A stretch of DNA of 64,000 bases from Bacteroidales bacterium (GCA_016709025.1 JADJEQ010000015.1:124001-188000); one strand, 5' to 3'; counted from the first letter of the stretch, positions 1 to 10,111 are shown. The notes: generated from the letters alone by a model not told the origin. Made by a program: numbers and translations.

Positions 1-2
1 TC

Positions 3-863
3 CACGAACCCGGCGAAAAGCATCTGCTCAACGGCCTTATTATTCCCTCTGGACAAACCGGAATGAAAGACATAGAAGACGCCGTTACCAACCTGTTCAA
101 CCATCCGAATACGGGGCCCTTTTTGTGTCGCAGGTTGATACAGCAAATGGTAAAATCAAACCCGGGGCCGGCATATCTATCAAGAGTTGTGCAGGCTTTT
201 AACAACACAAATGGCGTTCGCGGCGATATGAGGGCAGTAATCAAAGCCATATTGCTTGACGAAGAAGCCAGAAGCTGCGAATACAGCACAGCGGCGAATT
301 CAGGTAAACTAACCGAACCTATGGTACGCTATTTTAATGCCTGCAGGCAAATTGACTTAAATAGCCCAAGCGGACTGGATTGGAATACTGGTTATAACTT
401 TTATACCCAGACAGGGCAAATGCCTTTGGCTTCACCAACTGTTTTCAACTTTTTCCTCCCCGATTTTAGTCCCAACGGACCAATTTCCAATGCCGGACTT
501 GTGGCTCCCGAGTTCCAGATCCATAACTCGGTTACCAGTATCGGTTTTTGGAATGAAGTTGACTTGTGGACCACTCCCGAATGGAATTATCCGGTCTTCA
601 ATAATTGGGAAATAGAATGGGAGCAAAACACCAGACTCGATTTCACACAACTGAAATACCTGGCCCGTGACAGTGAAGTACTCATTAATGAGCTTGATAA
701 ATTATTTACAAGAGGACAACTCTCCCCCGAAACCCGGGCATCTATAAAAGCTGCCGTTGATCCTATCGAAGGCTCAGATCCTGAAATAGATTATATGCAC
801 TACAGGGTAAAAATGGCCCTGTATCTTTTTCTGGTTAGTCCTGATTATGCAATTTTAAAATAA
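3..863 (+). CDS. DUF1800 family protein, C-terminal part (cut by left edge)
   Basis: The reading frame is open to the left edge, so the true start lies outside the window; the first internal Met is at base 63. The visible part (about 286 residues) has the pattern of the C-terminal half of DUF1800 proteins: a 'LFNHPNTGPFLCRRLI' stretch followed by 'RGDMRAVIKAILLDEEAR'. It stops 6 bases before a DUF1501 gene on the same strand. DUF1800-DUF1501 pairs are common in Bacteroidota and Planctomycetota and are thought to be exported; their biochemical role is not established. The family call is from recognised motifs, the partnership from gene order. Confidence 0.88.
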   Translation, partial: HEPGEKHLLNGLIIPSGQTGMKDIEDAVTNLFNHPNTGPFLCRRLIQQMVKSNPGPAYLSRVVQAFNNTNGVRGDMRAVIKAILLDEEARSCEYSTAANSGKLTEPMVRYFNACRQIDLNSPSGLDWNTGYNFYTQTGQMPLASPTVFNFFLPDFSPNGPISNAGLVAPEFQIHNSVTSIGFWNEVDLWTTPEWNYPVFNNWEIEWEQNTRLDFTQLKYLARDSEVLINELDKLFTRGQLSPETRASIKAAVDPIEGSDPEIDYMHYRVKMALYLFLVSPDYAILK

Positions 864-869
864 ACCGAC

Positions 870-2264
870 ATGGGAAAAACTCAATATACACGTAGGGCAT
901 TTTTGGGAAAAACCTGTGCTGCGGTTGGCTATACTACTTTATTTTCATCACTTATCAACCTAAAAGCAATGGCTGCCGCTGCTTTTGACAATTCCGGTCT
1001 GGGGGAAGAATACAAGGCAATGGTTTTTATTCTTTTACATGGCGGGAACGACTCCTTCAATATGCTCATTCCGCGTTCGGAAGCCGCTTACAATGAATAT
1101 GCCACCACCCGCTCAAATCTCGCCATCCCACAAAATGAACTCCTGGCAATTAATCCTTTGGTTTTTGATGAAAGATATTTTGGTTTGCATCCCGATCTTG
1201 CCGGTATTCAAAACCTGTTTGAAAGCAACAAACTTGCCTTTATATGTAATGTAGGCACACTGGTTGAGCCTACAACCAAACAGCAGATTTATGATGAAAG
1301 CGTTCAGACGCCCTTAGGCCTTTTCTCGCATTCTGACCAGCAGCAGCAATGGCAGAGCGGGCGCCCGCACGAACGGACAAATATTGGCTGGGGCGGGCGA
1401 ATCGCCGATCTGGTTCATTCAGTGAATCTCAACGAAGATATTTCGATGAATATTTCGCTCAATGGCATCAATGTTTTTCAATACGGGCAGGAGATCATTC
1501 CTTATGTAATAAACGAATCAGGGAGTATTGGTTTAAGGGATTATAACTCAGGCGATTTGTTCCATCAGCTTCGCTCCCAGGCTGTAAATTCAATGCTTGA
1601 AAAGGATTATTCCGATGTTTTCAAAAATACGTATGTTAATACAGTGAGAACTTCGAATGAAGCAAGCTCTATGTTCAAGTCAGCAATTGATGCTGTCCCT
1701 GATTTTACCACCCCTTTTATTGATAATGAACTTTCGAGGCAACTTCGCATGGTAGCAAAAACAATAGCTGCACGAAATTCTTTAGGAGCAACAAGACAGA
1801 TTTACTTTGTACAACTGGGCGACTGGGATCATCACGACGAATTGCTTGTAAGGCACAGCGACAGGCTTACAATATTAAATGGTGCCGTAACTTATTTTCA
1901 GGGAGTTATGGAAGAATTGAATGTTGCCGAAAATGTTACTTCATTCACGATTTCTGATTTTGCACGCACACTAACTTCGAACGGAAATGGGACTGACCAT
2001 GCCTGGGGAGGAAATGCTTTTGTTTTTGGAGGTTCGGTTATCGGCAAAAAGCTTTATGGGACTTACCCTACCCTTGCGCTTAACAGCGACCTTGACCTTT
2101 ATGATGGTGTTTTAATTCCAACCACTGCCACCGACCTCTACTTTGCCGAACTGGCTAAATGGTTCGGATTATCGAACAGCGACATCAATATGATTTTCCC
2201 GAACCTTACGAATTTCTTTGATTTAAATGGCGGAGGGCAACCTTTGGGATTTATGAATTTGTAG
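870..2264 (+). CDS. DUF1501 family exported protein
   Basis: A 464-residue protein starting with a twin-arginine type signal ('TRRAFLGK' near residues 7-14, then a hydrophobic stretch and an Ala-rich cleavage region near residue 35), so export by the Tat route is likely. The body matches DUF1501, a sulfatase/alkaline-phosphatase-like fold family: 'FILLHGGNDSFNML' near the start, 'LGDWDHHDELL' in the middle and 'DHAWGGNAFVFGG' towards the end. Metal-binding Asp/His residues are plausible in these motifs, but no substrate is known. It follows the DUF1800 gene by 6 bases and is probably co-transcribed with it and with the T9SS protein 13 bases downstream. Confidence 0.93.
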   Translation: MGKTQYTRRAFLGKTCAAVGYTTLFSSLINLKAMAAAAFDNSGLGEEYKAMVFILLHGGNDSFNMLIPRSEAAYNEYATTRSNLAIPQNELLAINPLVFDERYFGLHPDLAGIQNLFESNKLAFICNVGTLVEPTTKQQIYDESVQTPLGLFSHSDQQQQWQSGRPHERTNIGWGGRIADLVHSVNLNEDISMNISLNGINVFQYGQEIIPYVINESGSIGLRDYNSGDLFHQLRSQAVNSMLEKDYSDVFKNTYVNTVRTSNEASSMFKSAIDAVPDFTTPFIDNELSRQLRMVAKTIAARNSLGATRQIYFVQLGDWDHHDELLVRHSDRLTILNGAVTYFQGVMEELNVAENVTSFTISDFARTLTSNGNGTDHAWGGNAFVFGGSVIGKKLYGTYPTLALNSDLDLYDGVLIPTTATDLYFAELAKWFGLSNSDINMIFPNLTNFFDLNGGGQPLGFMNL

Positions 2265-2277
2265 AAACCTGAACCAC

Positions 2278-3021
2278 ATGAAAAAACTTCTCTTCATCAT
2301 AGCAATTGTATTACTTACGAAAACAATTAATGCACAATGCATTCCTGACAGGCACAGCACTTCCTGGTACGATGGATGGGTATCCTGCTCCGCATCGCAA
2401 AGCCCTAACCCTGATCGGGGAATTTCGCACTGGATCATGTACAATTTTGGGGAACCTTATAGCCTGACAACATCAAAGATCTGGAACAGCAACGATCCGG
2501 CTCATCTGGAATATGGATTGCAGGGCTATGCTGTTGATTACTCACTTAATGGGGTAACATGGAGCTCACTCGGCACTTTTTCTGCCCCCCTTGCAAATGG
2601 CTCACCTTTTTATGAAGGAACAGCAGGTCCCGATTTTGGGAATGCCATTGCGCAATTTGTTTTGGTAACTGCATTGTCAAATTTTGGGGGCAATTGCTTT
2701 GGCATCAGCGAAATGAAAATAAATATTAATGCAGATGGTAACGGAGTTGACGAAAAATCAATTACAGAAATTATTGCATATCCAAATCCGTTTACAGATG
2801 TGCTGAATATAAAATTTTTCAGGAATTCAACTTCCTTAAAGGCTTTTGTAAATCTTTATGATTTAACCGGCAGAATTGTATTTACTAAAACTTTTACGTT
2901 ACCTCAATCAAATGGTGAGATTTCAATAAGCATCGATGAAATGAATCTTGTTCCCGGCATGTATAATTTATATATAATCAACGGTAAAGAAATGAAGGTT
3001 CTTAAAGTGGTTAAAATATAA
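2278..3021 (+). CDS. Small secreted protein with T9SS type A sorting domain
   Basis: A 247-residue protein with a Sec signal peptide (Lys-Lys then a hydrophobic run ending 'INAQ' near residue 20). Residues about 45-150 resemble a discoidin / F5-8 type C fold: 'WIMYNFGEPYSLTTSKIWNS', then 'YAVDYSLNGVTWSSLGTF'. The last 80 residues are a type IX secretion sorting domain, with 'AYPNPFTDVLNI' and an ending of 'GMYNLYIINGKEMKVLKVVKI'. It should be carried over the outer membrane by T9SS and anchored or released there. It lies 13 bases after the DUF1501 gene. The binding partner is unknown. Confidence 0.9.
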   Translation: MKKLLFIIAIVLLTKTINAQCIPDRHSTSWYDGWVSCSASQSPNPDRGISHWIMYNFGEPYSLTTSKIWNSNDPAHLEYGLQGYAVDYSLNGVTWSSLGTFSAPLANGSPFYEGTAGPDFGNAIAQFVLVTALSNFGGNCFGISEMKININADGNGVDEKSITEIIAYPNPFTDVLNIKFFRNSTSLKAFVNLYDLTGRIVFTKTFTLPQSNGEISISIDEMNLVPGMYNLYIINGKEMKVLKVVKI

Positions 3022-3421
3022 TTTGATCAACGACTTTCCACTTTATTTTGCTTTTTAAAAGGGAATCACTTGTCCTTAGATAAATTGTAAACCTATAGAT
3101 GTTTGATCTGACGAAAGAATTAAGATATGAACCCAATCAATTTTACCGGATTAATGTTAAAGATGCGAATTGATTGAAGATATTCGTAATATCACTTCTT
3201 CCCAAAAAACCAGGCCTGTTCAAACATTTTTTGTAACAAAACCAACCCTATGGGTTTCATTCCCAATATTTCAAGGTTGACAAAACAAGTTTTCAGGCAT
3301 TTCTGTTACTGTTGTTAAAAAGTAAGCCAGGCAGTTAATAAAACCTAGTAAAGATGCTGATAAACTCTCCGTATTTTTGGCATCCGGAATCTGATAAACA
3401 GTTCTTCAAAAATATATAAGC
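3022..3421. other. Intergenic, 400 bases; possible promoter for the SNF2 gene
   Basis: No gene is supported here. A TATTTTTG at 3372-3379 fits the Bacteroidota -7 element (TAnnTTTG) about 43 bases before the next ATG. I see no good TTG -33 element at the usual distance, so the promoter reading is weak. Confidence 0.4.
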
Positions 3422-6076
3422 ATGGAAATCAGAGAAATTATTTTCAACCAGATCAAAAAGGTAAGGGAAGTTCTCAACAAACCGGAGCTGGCTCTGGGTG
3501 AGATCCTCTTCAACAACAACGATTGCCAGATCCTTTCGCAATCATCGGTGAATTTTGAGCTGATGGTGAACCATGCCCAGGAAGCACGGCAGTTTGGGCT
3601 GAAACTGGATATTTTCGATGATGATGTAATCCCTGTAAAAGAAGGAGAACGCAGTGGTTGGGACAGATTCTCATACGCAGCCCTGCTTCAGGTTGAATAC
3701 GAACTCAGCCTGCTGAACCCGCGCGAAACCGTGGAGCATAAAAAATACACCCGCGAAGGCATGATCAAGCGGGTGATGGACGAGCGCCGGGCGAAAGCTG
3801 AAAATGCAAAATACCATATCAAATGGGCCGCGAACATTCATGGTGACCATATCCTTACCAACGAAAACGGGGTAAAATACAAAGTTTTCCTGAGGGATTT
3901 TGTAAACGAGACGGGTTACAGCGACAGCATGGATTCAAGGCTGAACAAACTCGGCACCACCAAGCACATCATGTTTGCTTTTAAAGAGCTCAAAGAGAAT
4001 CATGCCCTTTATAAACGCCTCAACAAAACTTACCCGTTTATTGAGGTTTACTGCGATCCGCTGAACGAGTATAAAATTTCCTGGCATTATCCCCACATCA
4101 TGCCTGTGAATGAACAATTGCTTATTTCACGCTACTTTAAAAGAGCAACTTTTATTGAGGACAGCGAAGTCATGGCTTTCCTTGGCTTTCTGACCGAAGC
4201 CGTTGATTTTCCGCTGATCCGCATCCGGCCTGAAGTGCAGGAGAAAATTGAAGCTGCATTCGAAGAAGAAATGCTGAACCGGCTCAGAGAGGGTTTTGTT
4301 CCGGATTATTCGCTGATCAAAGCAGATCTTTTTCCCTATCAAAAAGAGGGAGTTGAATTTGCCTTGTTCCGTAAAACGGCAATAATTGCCGACGAAATGG
4401 GATTGGGCAAAACCCTGCAGGCGATTATAACCGCCATTCAGAAGAAAGCGGTGTTTGGCTTCCGGAAAACGCTGGTTGTTTGCCCTGCTTCGCTGAAAGA
4501 GCAGTGGAAAAAGGAGATTGAGAAATTCACCAATGAAAAAGCACTGGTAGTGGATGGTTTGCCCGATGAGCGCGAAAAACTGTATCATGGAGAGGAATAT
4601 TTTTTCTACATCATCAACTATGAAACTATTCTACGTGACCGTCAGGCACTGAATAAATCAAATTTTGATTTCCTGATCCTTGATGAAGCACAGCGCATTA
4701 AAAACTACGAAACCAAAACTGCTTCGTCGGTGAGTAAACTATTGGTGAAACATGTGCTGGTAATTACCGGAACGCCCATCGAGAACCGCCTGATCGATAT
4801 TTTCTCCCTGGTGAGCGCCATCAATCCTCAGTTTTTCGGCCCCTTGTGGGAATTCTCCTACCAACACTGTCTGTTCGATCCGGTAAAACTTAATAAAATC
4901 AATGGCTACTTCGACCTTCAGAAGCTGAACAAACGACTCGACAAGATTCTGATCCGCCGCGAAAAGCGCAAGGTGCTGGAGCAGTTGCCCAATGTGCAGC
5001 AATTTAATATTCCTGTTAAACTATCACCGTTGCAGGCCGATTTTCATGCCGGTTTTGCACGGGGGATTGCCAGTATTATCAGCAAAAAGTTCATGACACC
5101 CTACGATCTGCAAAAGCTGCAGTTGCTGTTGGCCAACATGCGTATGGTATGCGATTCTACTTACCTGATTGATGAAGAAACCAATGAATCGCCCAAGCTG
5201 GAAGAGCTGAAATATATGCTGCTGGAGAAGCTCGATGTGGCCAACTCCGACAAAAAAATCATTATTTTTTCGGAATGGATAAAAGTGCATAAACTGATCG
5301 GCCAGGTGTTGCGCGAAAACAACATAGGCTTTGCCGAGCTTAATGGCAGCGTGCCTGTGAAATTGCGCGGAGAGCTGATCAGGAAGTTTGAGACCAACCC
5401 TCAGATCAGGATTTTTCTTTCGACCGAGGCCGGTGGGTCCGGACTTAACCTTCAGGTGGCCGATACACTTATCAACTTCGAATTGCCCTGGAACCCTGCC
5501 AAAAAAAACCAGCGCATCGGTCGCATCGACCGGCTGGGGCAGAAAAGTAATAAGCTGACTATCTTCAACTTTATCACTAAAAACTCCATCGAGGAACAGA
5601 TTGCATCGGGGCTTCTGGTTAAACAAAACCTGTTCGACGGTGTACTCGACAGCTCCAGCACCACCAATTTCGTGGATTTCTCCACGAAAGGCCGGTCGCA
5701 GTTTATTCAACAACTCGAAGCATTTATTGCCGAAAGTGAAAATCAGCCGTTGCCGGAACCGGAAACAGTTTTCATTCCATCAGAGCCGGAGATGAAAACT
5801 AAACCCCACGCAGAGCAGGGAGTGCTTGATCTGCTTGAGGAGCCGGAAGAAACGTCATCTACTGAAGTTTCAACAGTTGCCAGGCAACCGGAAAAGCCGC
5901 AATCACCGGCTTTGGAGAAGGCTGTAGAAATTGAACAGGTTATGAACAGCGGGATGCAGTTCCTGGCCGGAATGTTTAAGATGGCTACCGGGAAAGACCT
6001 TGGTCTGGAAAATCAGACAATTGAAGTCAATAAGGAAACCGGGGAAGTGGTGATGAAATTTAAATTGCCGATGTAG
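3422..6076 (+). CDS. SNF2-family DEAD/DEAH helicase
   Basis: An intact 884-residue protein. The N-terminal 300 residues have no motif I recognise. The two-lobed SNF2 ATPase follows: Walker A 'DEMGLGKT' near residues 323-330, 'DEAQRIKN' near 420, 'ITGTPIENRL' near 445, and the second lobe with 'STEAGGSGLNLQ' and the arginine-finger motif 'QRIGRIDRLGQ' near 697-707. A low-complexity Glu/Pro/Ser linker (about 770-835) precedes a short conserved-looking tail. SNF2 proteins move along double-stranded DNA and remodel protein-DNA complexes. It stands alone between operons with no restriction or methylase neighbour, so a housekeeping chromosome-maintenance role is more likely than defence. It is distinct from the second, frameshifted SNF2 gene at 26.7 kb. 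Confidence 0.92.
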   Translation: MEIREIIFNQIKKVREVLNKPELALGEILFNNNDCQILSQSSVNFELMVNHAQEARQFGLKLDIFDDDVIPVKEGERSGWDRFSYAALLQVEYELSLLNPRETVEHKKYTREGMIKRVMDERRAKAENAKYHIKWAANIHGDHILTNENGVKYKVFLRDFVNETGYSDSMDSRLNKLGTTKHIMFAFKELKENHALYKRLNKTYPFIEVYCDPLNEYKISWHYPHIMPVNEQLLISRYFKRATFIEDSEVMAFLGFLTEAVDFPLIRIRPEVQEKIEAAFEEEMLNRLREGFVPDYSLIKADLFPYQKEGVEFALFRKTAIIADEMGLGKTLQAIITAIQKKAVFGFRKTLVVCPASLKEQWKKEIEKFTNEKALVVDGLPDEREKLYHGEEYFFYIINYETILRDRQALNKSNFDFLILDEAQRIKNYETKTASSVSKLLVKHVLVITGTPIENRLIDIFSLVSAINPQFFGPLWEFSYQHCLFDPVKLNKINGYFDLQKLNKRLDKILIRREKRKVLEQLPNVQQFNIPVKLSPLQADFHAGFARGIASIISKKFMTPYDLQKLQLLLANMRMVCDSTYLIDEETNESPKLEELKYMLLEKLDVANSDKKIIIFSEWIKVHKLIGQVLRENNIGFAELNGSVPVKLRGELIRKFETNPQIRIFLSTEAGGSGLNLQVADTLINFELPWNPAKKNQRIGRIDRLGQKSNKLTIFNFITKNSIEEQIASGLLVKQNLFDGVLDSSSTTNFVDFSTKGRSQFIQQLEAFIAESENQPLPEPETVFIPSEPEMKTKPHAEQGVLDLLEEPEETSSTEVSTVARQPEKPQSPALEKAVEIEQVMNSGMQFLAGMFKMATGKDLGLENQTIEVNKETGEVVMKFKLPM

Positions 6077-6439
6077 CGGGGGCGGTGTAAAGTAAAAAGT
6101 TAAAGTAAAAAGTAAAAAGTAGTGAGAAATGAGTGGTTAGTGGGGAGCCTGCCCAACTGACGGGATTATTATATTGTAAAGTGAGTAAAGTCCATCTTTC
6201 GGGCGAAAGCTTATTCTGTCTTTGAACTTTTATTTCATTCAATGCGACATTTTGATGGTTGCGAAAGAAGTTGTTTAATCTGCTTTCAAAACCATACGGG
6301 TCGGCCTTCGGCATTGGTTCGACGATGGTTCGACAAAATTCACCAGCCAAAGCTCACCAATCAGCTCAGGCAAAAGTAGAAGACCTGATAGGTTATCCTA
6401 TTCTCTCACACATTTGGGTGCATGTCCCTCGTCCCTTCT
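6077..6439. other. Intergenic, 363 bases, with simple AT-rich text
   Basis: Bases 6091-6125 carry a degenerate tandem run of 'agtaaaaagt'-like units. Nothing here looks coding. The convergent stops of the SNF2 gene and cysS flank it, so terminators would be expected, but I do not see a clean hairpin with a T-run. Confidence 0.45.
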
Positions 6440-7909
6440 TCACTCAAGGTTCCAGGTTGCTCCGTCCTTTGTATCCTTCACACTGATTCCGATTTTGGTA
6501 AGTTCATCCCTGATTTTATCGGCAGTTGTAAAGTCTTTTGCAGTTTTGGCATTTTTCCTGAGATCAAGCACCAGGTTCATCAGACCTTCTAAGGATGCAT
6601 CATTTCCCGAAGAGGTCTCCTCCTGTTTCAGGCCAAGGATCTCACCAATAAACGTATTGAATGTATCCCTAAGCTGAGACAGATCATCCGCCGAGAGGCT
6701 CTCCTTTTTATCGTTTACCGAATTGATGATGCGCACCCCCTCAAACAGGTTGGCGATGACGATGGGACTGTTAAAGTCATCGTTCATGGCCGCAAAGCAG
6801 TTTTCACGCAGCAGGTTAACCTCAACGCTTGATTTCTCCTGCGGAACCAGTTTAGCCAGCGTTGCCCACGCCTTCATCAGCCGGTCGAGGCCTTTTTCGG
6901 CAGCAAGCAGTGCATCGTTTGAAAAATCAAGGGTGCTGCGGTAATGGGCCTGCAGGATAAAGAACCGGATGGTCATCGGGCTGTATGCTTTCGAAAGCGA
7001 TTTGTGCGTGCCGCTGAAGAACTCGCCGAGTGTAATAAAATTCCCCAGCGATTTACCCATTTTCTGGCCATTGATGGTGATCATATTGTTGTGAAGCCAA
7101 TACTTCACCGGATCGATGCCATTGGCGGCAACGCTTTGAGCTATTTCCGACTCATGGTGGGGGAACAGCAGGTCCATGCCTCCGCCGTGAATATCAAACC
7201 GCTCGCCAAGGTAACGGGCGCTCATGGCCGAGCACTCGAGGTGCCAGCCCGGGAAACCCTTGCTCCAGCGGGAAGGCCAGCGCATGATGTGTTCAGGCTG
7301 GGCTTTTTTCCAGAGGGCAAAATCATAGGGGTTACGCTTTTCGTCCTGCCCCTCCAGATCGCGGGTATTGGCCATCAGGTCATCCAGAACCCGGCCTGAA
7401 AGTTTACCATAATGGTATTGCTTGTTGTATTTTTCAACATCAAAATAAACGGAACCCTCACTCTCGTATGCCAGATCAGAGTCAAAAATCTTCTCGATCA
7501 TTTCAATCTGTTCGATGATATGACCTGAAGCACGCGGCTCTATACTCGGGCTGAGCACATTCAGCTGATCCATATCGCGGTGGTACCGATCGGTGTAGTA
7601 TTGAACCACTTCCATCGGCTCGAGCTGCTCAAGACGGGCTTTTTTGGCAATCTTATCTTCACCTTCATCGGCATCATTTTCCAGATGGCCAACGTCGGTA
7701 ATATTCCGGACATAGCGAACTTTATATCCCAGATGCCGGAGGTAGCGGAATACCAGATCGAATGTAATGGCGGGCCTGGCATGGCCCAGATGGGCATCAC
7801 CATATACCGTTGGTCCGCATACATACATCCCTACATGGGGCGGATTGATGGGCTCAAAAAGTTCCTTTTTGCGACTTAAGGTATTATACAGGGTTAATTT
7901 ATGATCCAT
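6440..7909 (-). CDS. cysS: Cysteinyl-tRNA synthetase
   Basis: Class I aminoacyl-tRNA synthetase that charges tRNA-Cys in the cytoplasm. From the chosen start (base 7909) it is 489 residues, the usual size. It shows the zinc-ligand Cys in 'YVCGPTVYG' (residue 31), the HIGH motif as HLGH (40-43), 'GWHLECSAM' with another zinc ligand, 'HHESEIAQS' and the KMSKS loop as 'KMGKS' near residue 284. A Met eight codons upstream (7933) is possible, but the chosen Met aligns with the family N-terminus. The gene is intact and stands alone on the minus strand. Confidence 0.97.
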   Translation of the reverse strand: MDHKLTLYNTLSRKKELFEPINPPHVGMYVCGPTVYGDAHLGHARPAITFDLVFRYLRHLGYKVRYVRNITDVGHLENDADEGEDKIAKKARLEQLEPMEVVQYYTDRYHRDMDQLNVLSPSIEPRASGHIIEQIEMIEKIFDSDLAYESEGSVYFDVEKYNKQYHYGKLSGRVLDDLMANTRDLEGQDEKRNPYDFALWKKAQPEHIMRWPSRWSKGFPGWHLECSAMSARYLGERFDIHGGGMDLLFPHHESEIAQSVAANGIDPVKYWLHNNMITINGQKMGKSLGNFITLGEFFSGTHKSLSKAYSPMTIRFFILQAHYRSTLDFSNDALLAAEKGLDRLMKAWATLAKLVPQEKSSVEVNLLRENCFAAMNDDFNSPIVIANLFEGVRIINSVNDKKESLSADDLSQLRDTFNTFIGEILGLKQEETSSGNDASLEGLMNLVLDLRKNAKTAKDFTTADKIRDELTKIGISVKDTKDGATWNLE

Positions 7910-8031
7910 GAAAATCAGAATTTTATCATGCAAAATTATTAAAATCCTTTGTACTGAGTCAGAATGATTGTTGCTTATTCATTGTATATGGCAGTTTCCC
8001 TGAAACTGATCTCTGAAGAGGCATTCAATGG

Positions 8032-8955
8032 TCAGGTAATCTGTTCTGGTTTAACGGGCGATACCCTCGTGCGGTAAACCCAGATCATGATTACAAGACA
8101 GGCAACCACCGATGACCCTATCCACAATCCCGATCCTGAGGTGCCCAGCTCTTCTGCAGCGACACTGGAAATCCCTCTGTTGTAAAGAAAGGAGGCGACC
8201 ACTATGCTGGCATTGTTGATGAAATGCGCGGTAATCGGCACCCAGACAGAACCTGACCAAACGAAAAGGTATCCGAAAGCTAATCCGAGCATAAACCTGG
8301 GCAGAAATCCGAAAAACTGTAAGTGCAGTGCACTAAAAACGAAGGCAGAAATAATCACAGGTAAATGAAAGCCACGGAATACTTTTCTGAATACGCCGAT
8401 CAGGGCTGATCTGAAGAGTAATTCTTCGCCCATGGCCGTGAGTAATCCGATCATTACCAGGTTGACAGCCAGGGTTGAAACACCGGGCGCATTCATTATT
8501 CTTTCGGTAAGCCTGGCTGCCCTCACTTCCGAACTTCGGATCCATTCCTCAATGCCGGATAGTTGAGCCGGAAGCCTGAGCATTTCATTCCATTCGGTGA
8601 GGACACCTGTGAATGGTCCGGCAACCATGATCAGTAAAATGGATGCTAGCAGATGAATGTTTTTAGGTCTGGTAAAACCCAAAAAGCCATATGGGGATTG
8701 CTCGCTTAACCATGCAAACAAGAAGGGAGGAAGCAGGAAGAAACCCAGCTGGTTAAACATTTGCGTGAAACGCATAAATACGAGATTCATTGAATCCGGG
8801 TCACCGGAGGAGGAAAAAACATCGCGACCCCAGAAAAGTAAAGAGAAAAGATAGGTGAGTGAAAGCGAAAGAATTCCGCTTAAAAGTACAACAAGGACCA
8901 ACAGTAGGAACCGGGACCCGGATGAAAGATCCCGGAAAATAGGCTGCAGGCGCAT
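8032..8955 (-). CDS. CPBP family intramembrane metalloprotease
   Basis: A roughly 307-residue polytopic membrane protein (about eight hydrophobic segments) with the CPBP/Abi motifs: 'GEELLFRSAL' near residue 183 (the EExxxR glutamates), 'FSALHLQFFGF' with the second-motif His, and 'HFINNAS' near the C-terminus. Family members are glutamate/histidine-type intramembrane proteases related to Rce1. The substrate is unknown. The Met at 8955 ('MRLQPIF') suits the family better than the one at 9018. It is divergent from dusB, with at most 65 bases between the two starts. Confidence 0.9.
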   Translation of the reverse strand: MRLQPIFRDLSSGSRFLLLVLVVLLSGILSLSLTYLFSLLFWGRDVFSSSGDPDSMNLVFMRFTQMFNQLGFFLLPPFLFAWLSEQSPYGFLGFTRPKNIHLLASILLIMVAGPFTGVLTEWNEMLRLPAQLSGIEEWIRSSEVRAARLTERIMNAPGVSTLAVNLVMIGLLTAMGEELLFRSALIGVFRKVFRGFHLPVIISAFVFSALHLQFFGFLPRFMLGLAFGYLFVWSGSVWVPITAHFINNASIVVASFLYNRGISSVAAEELGTSGSGLWIGSSVVACLVIMIWVYRTRVSPVKPEQIT

Positions 8956-9020
8956 GGCAGGATAAAAATTCGTTATTTTGCGTGAAATATTCAGGAATCC
9001 AACACGTAAAAGTAGCATAA

Positions 9021-9998
9021 ATGAAGATAGGAACGGTTGAAGTCGGCGATTTTCCCATTATGCTCGCGCCCATGGAGGATATTTCGGATCCGCCTTTCAG
9101 GCAAATCTGCCGGAAGCTGGGGGCCGACGTTGTTTTTACCGAGTTTATTGCATCTGAAGGTCTTATAAGGGATGCAGCCAAAAGCATGCAGAAACTTGAA
9201 TTCCTGGAAGAAGAGCGGCCAATCGGCATTCAGATTTTCGGGCATAATGTGGATTCTATGGTTTTGGCAGCCAGTGTGGCGGAGGAAGCCAATCCTGATT
9301 TCATTGACCTCAATTTCGGATGCCCTGTTAGAAAAGTAGTCAACAAGGGTGGGGGTGCAGCGCTTTTGCAGGATATTCCGCTGTTGCTCAAAATTACGGA
9401 GGCCGTGGTAAAGACTGTTCGGAAGCCGGTTACTGTAAAAACACGCCTGGGCTGGGATGAGCCATCAAAGGTAATCGTGCAGCTGGCCCTTCAGCTCCAG
9501 GATGTCGGAATCAGCGCCCTTACCATTCACGGCCGCACCCGTGCCCAGTTATACAGCGGCAAGGCAGACTGGACCCTGATAGGAGAGGTCAAAGCCAACC
9601 CGCAGATCAGCATTCCGATCATCGGCAATGGCGACGTGATTGATGGACCCTCGGCAGCAGCCATGAAAGCACAAACCGGGGTTGATGGCATCATGATAGG
9701 CAGAGGAGCAACCGGTAACCCCTGGATTTTCAACCAGGTGAAGTACTATTTGAAAACAGGTGAAATTTTACCCTTTCCGGGCCTTGCCGAGAAAGTTGAA
9801 GTTTGTAGAACTCACTTGCTGACTTCAGCGGCATGGAAGGGTGAGATCACCGCGCTGCTCGAAATCAGGCGCCATTATGCTCACTATTTCAGCGGCATTC
9901 CTGATTTTAAGCCATACAGGATCATGCTTATGGCCGCAGCTACCATTGGGCAGGTGCTGGAAATTCTGAAGGAAATAGACATGAACTGCGAACATTAA
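9021..9998 (+). CDS. dusB: tRNA-dihydrouridine synthase
   Basis: A 325-residue flavin enzyme that reduces uridines to dihydrouridine in tRNA. It starts with the TIM-barrel motif 'IMLAPMEDISDPPFR'. 'DLNFGCPVRKV' carries the catalytic cysteine (about residue 102), followed by 'KTRLGWD', 'LTIHGRTRAQLYSG', 'IIGNGDV' and the FMN-phosphate loop 'GIMIGRGATGNPWIF'. These are the marks of the DusB subgroup. Intact, with a normal C-terminal helical domain. Confidence 0.96.
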   Translation: MKIGTVEVGDFPIMLAPMEDISDPPFRQICRKLGADVVFTEFIASEGLIRDAAKSMQKLEFLEEERPIGIQIFGHNVDSMVLAASVAEEANPDFIDLNFGCPVRKVVNKGGGAALLQDIPLLLKITEAVVKTVRKPVTVKTRLGWDEPSKVIVQLALQLQDVGISALTIHGRTRAQLYSGKADWTLIGEVKANPQISIPIIGNGDVIDGPSAAAMKAQTGVDGIMIGRGATGNPWIFNQVKYYLKTGEILPFPGLAEKVEVCRTHLLTSAAWKGEITALLEIRRHYAHYFSGIPDFKPYRIMLMAAATIGQVLEILKEIDMNCEH

Positions 9999-10033
9999 TA
10001 AGTCCCGGCTGAACTCATGTGGTTTTCAGGATT

Positions 10034-10057
10034 GGGACAAAATGCCAAAAATGTCCC
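10034..10057. promoter_or_regulatory. Inverted repeat upstream of the response-regulator gene
   Basis: GGGACA (10034-10039) and TGTCCC (10052-10057) form a 6-bp perfect inverted repeat, with 12 bases between, about 55 bases before the ATG. It lies in the only gap between dusB and the regulator, so it could be an operator or a short hairpin. There is no T-run, so a terminator is less likely. Confidence 0.35.
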
Positions 10058-10111
10058 GTTTTGTGTACGGTTGAAAAAAAGTTTGTAACTTAGATCGAAA
10101 TTAGACACCCG

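Noticed and set aside
4127..5713. Long antisense open frames across the SNF2 gene
   Set aside because: They overlap a well-supported helicase and lack known motifs; they are a by-product of codon bias.
6944..7399. 151-codon + strand frame
   Set aside because: It is the reverse of cysS, which has all synthetase motifs.
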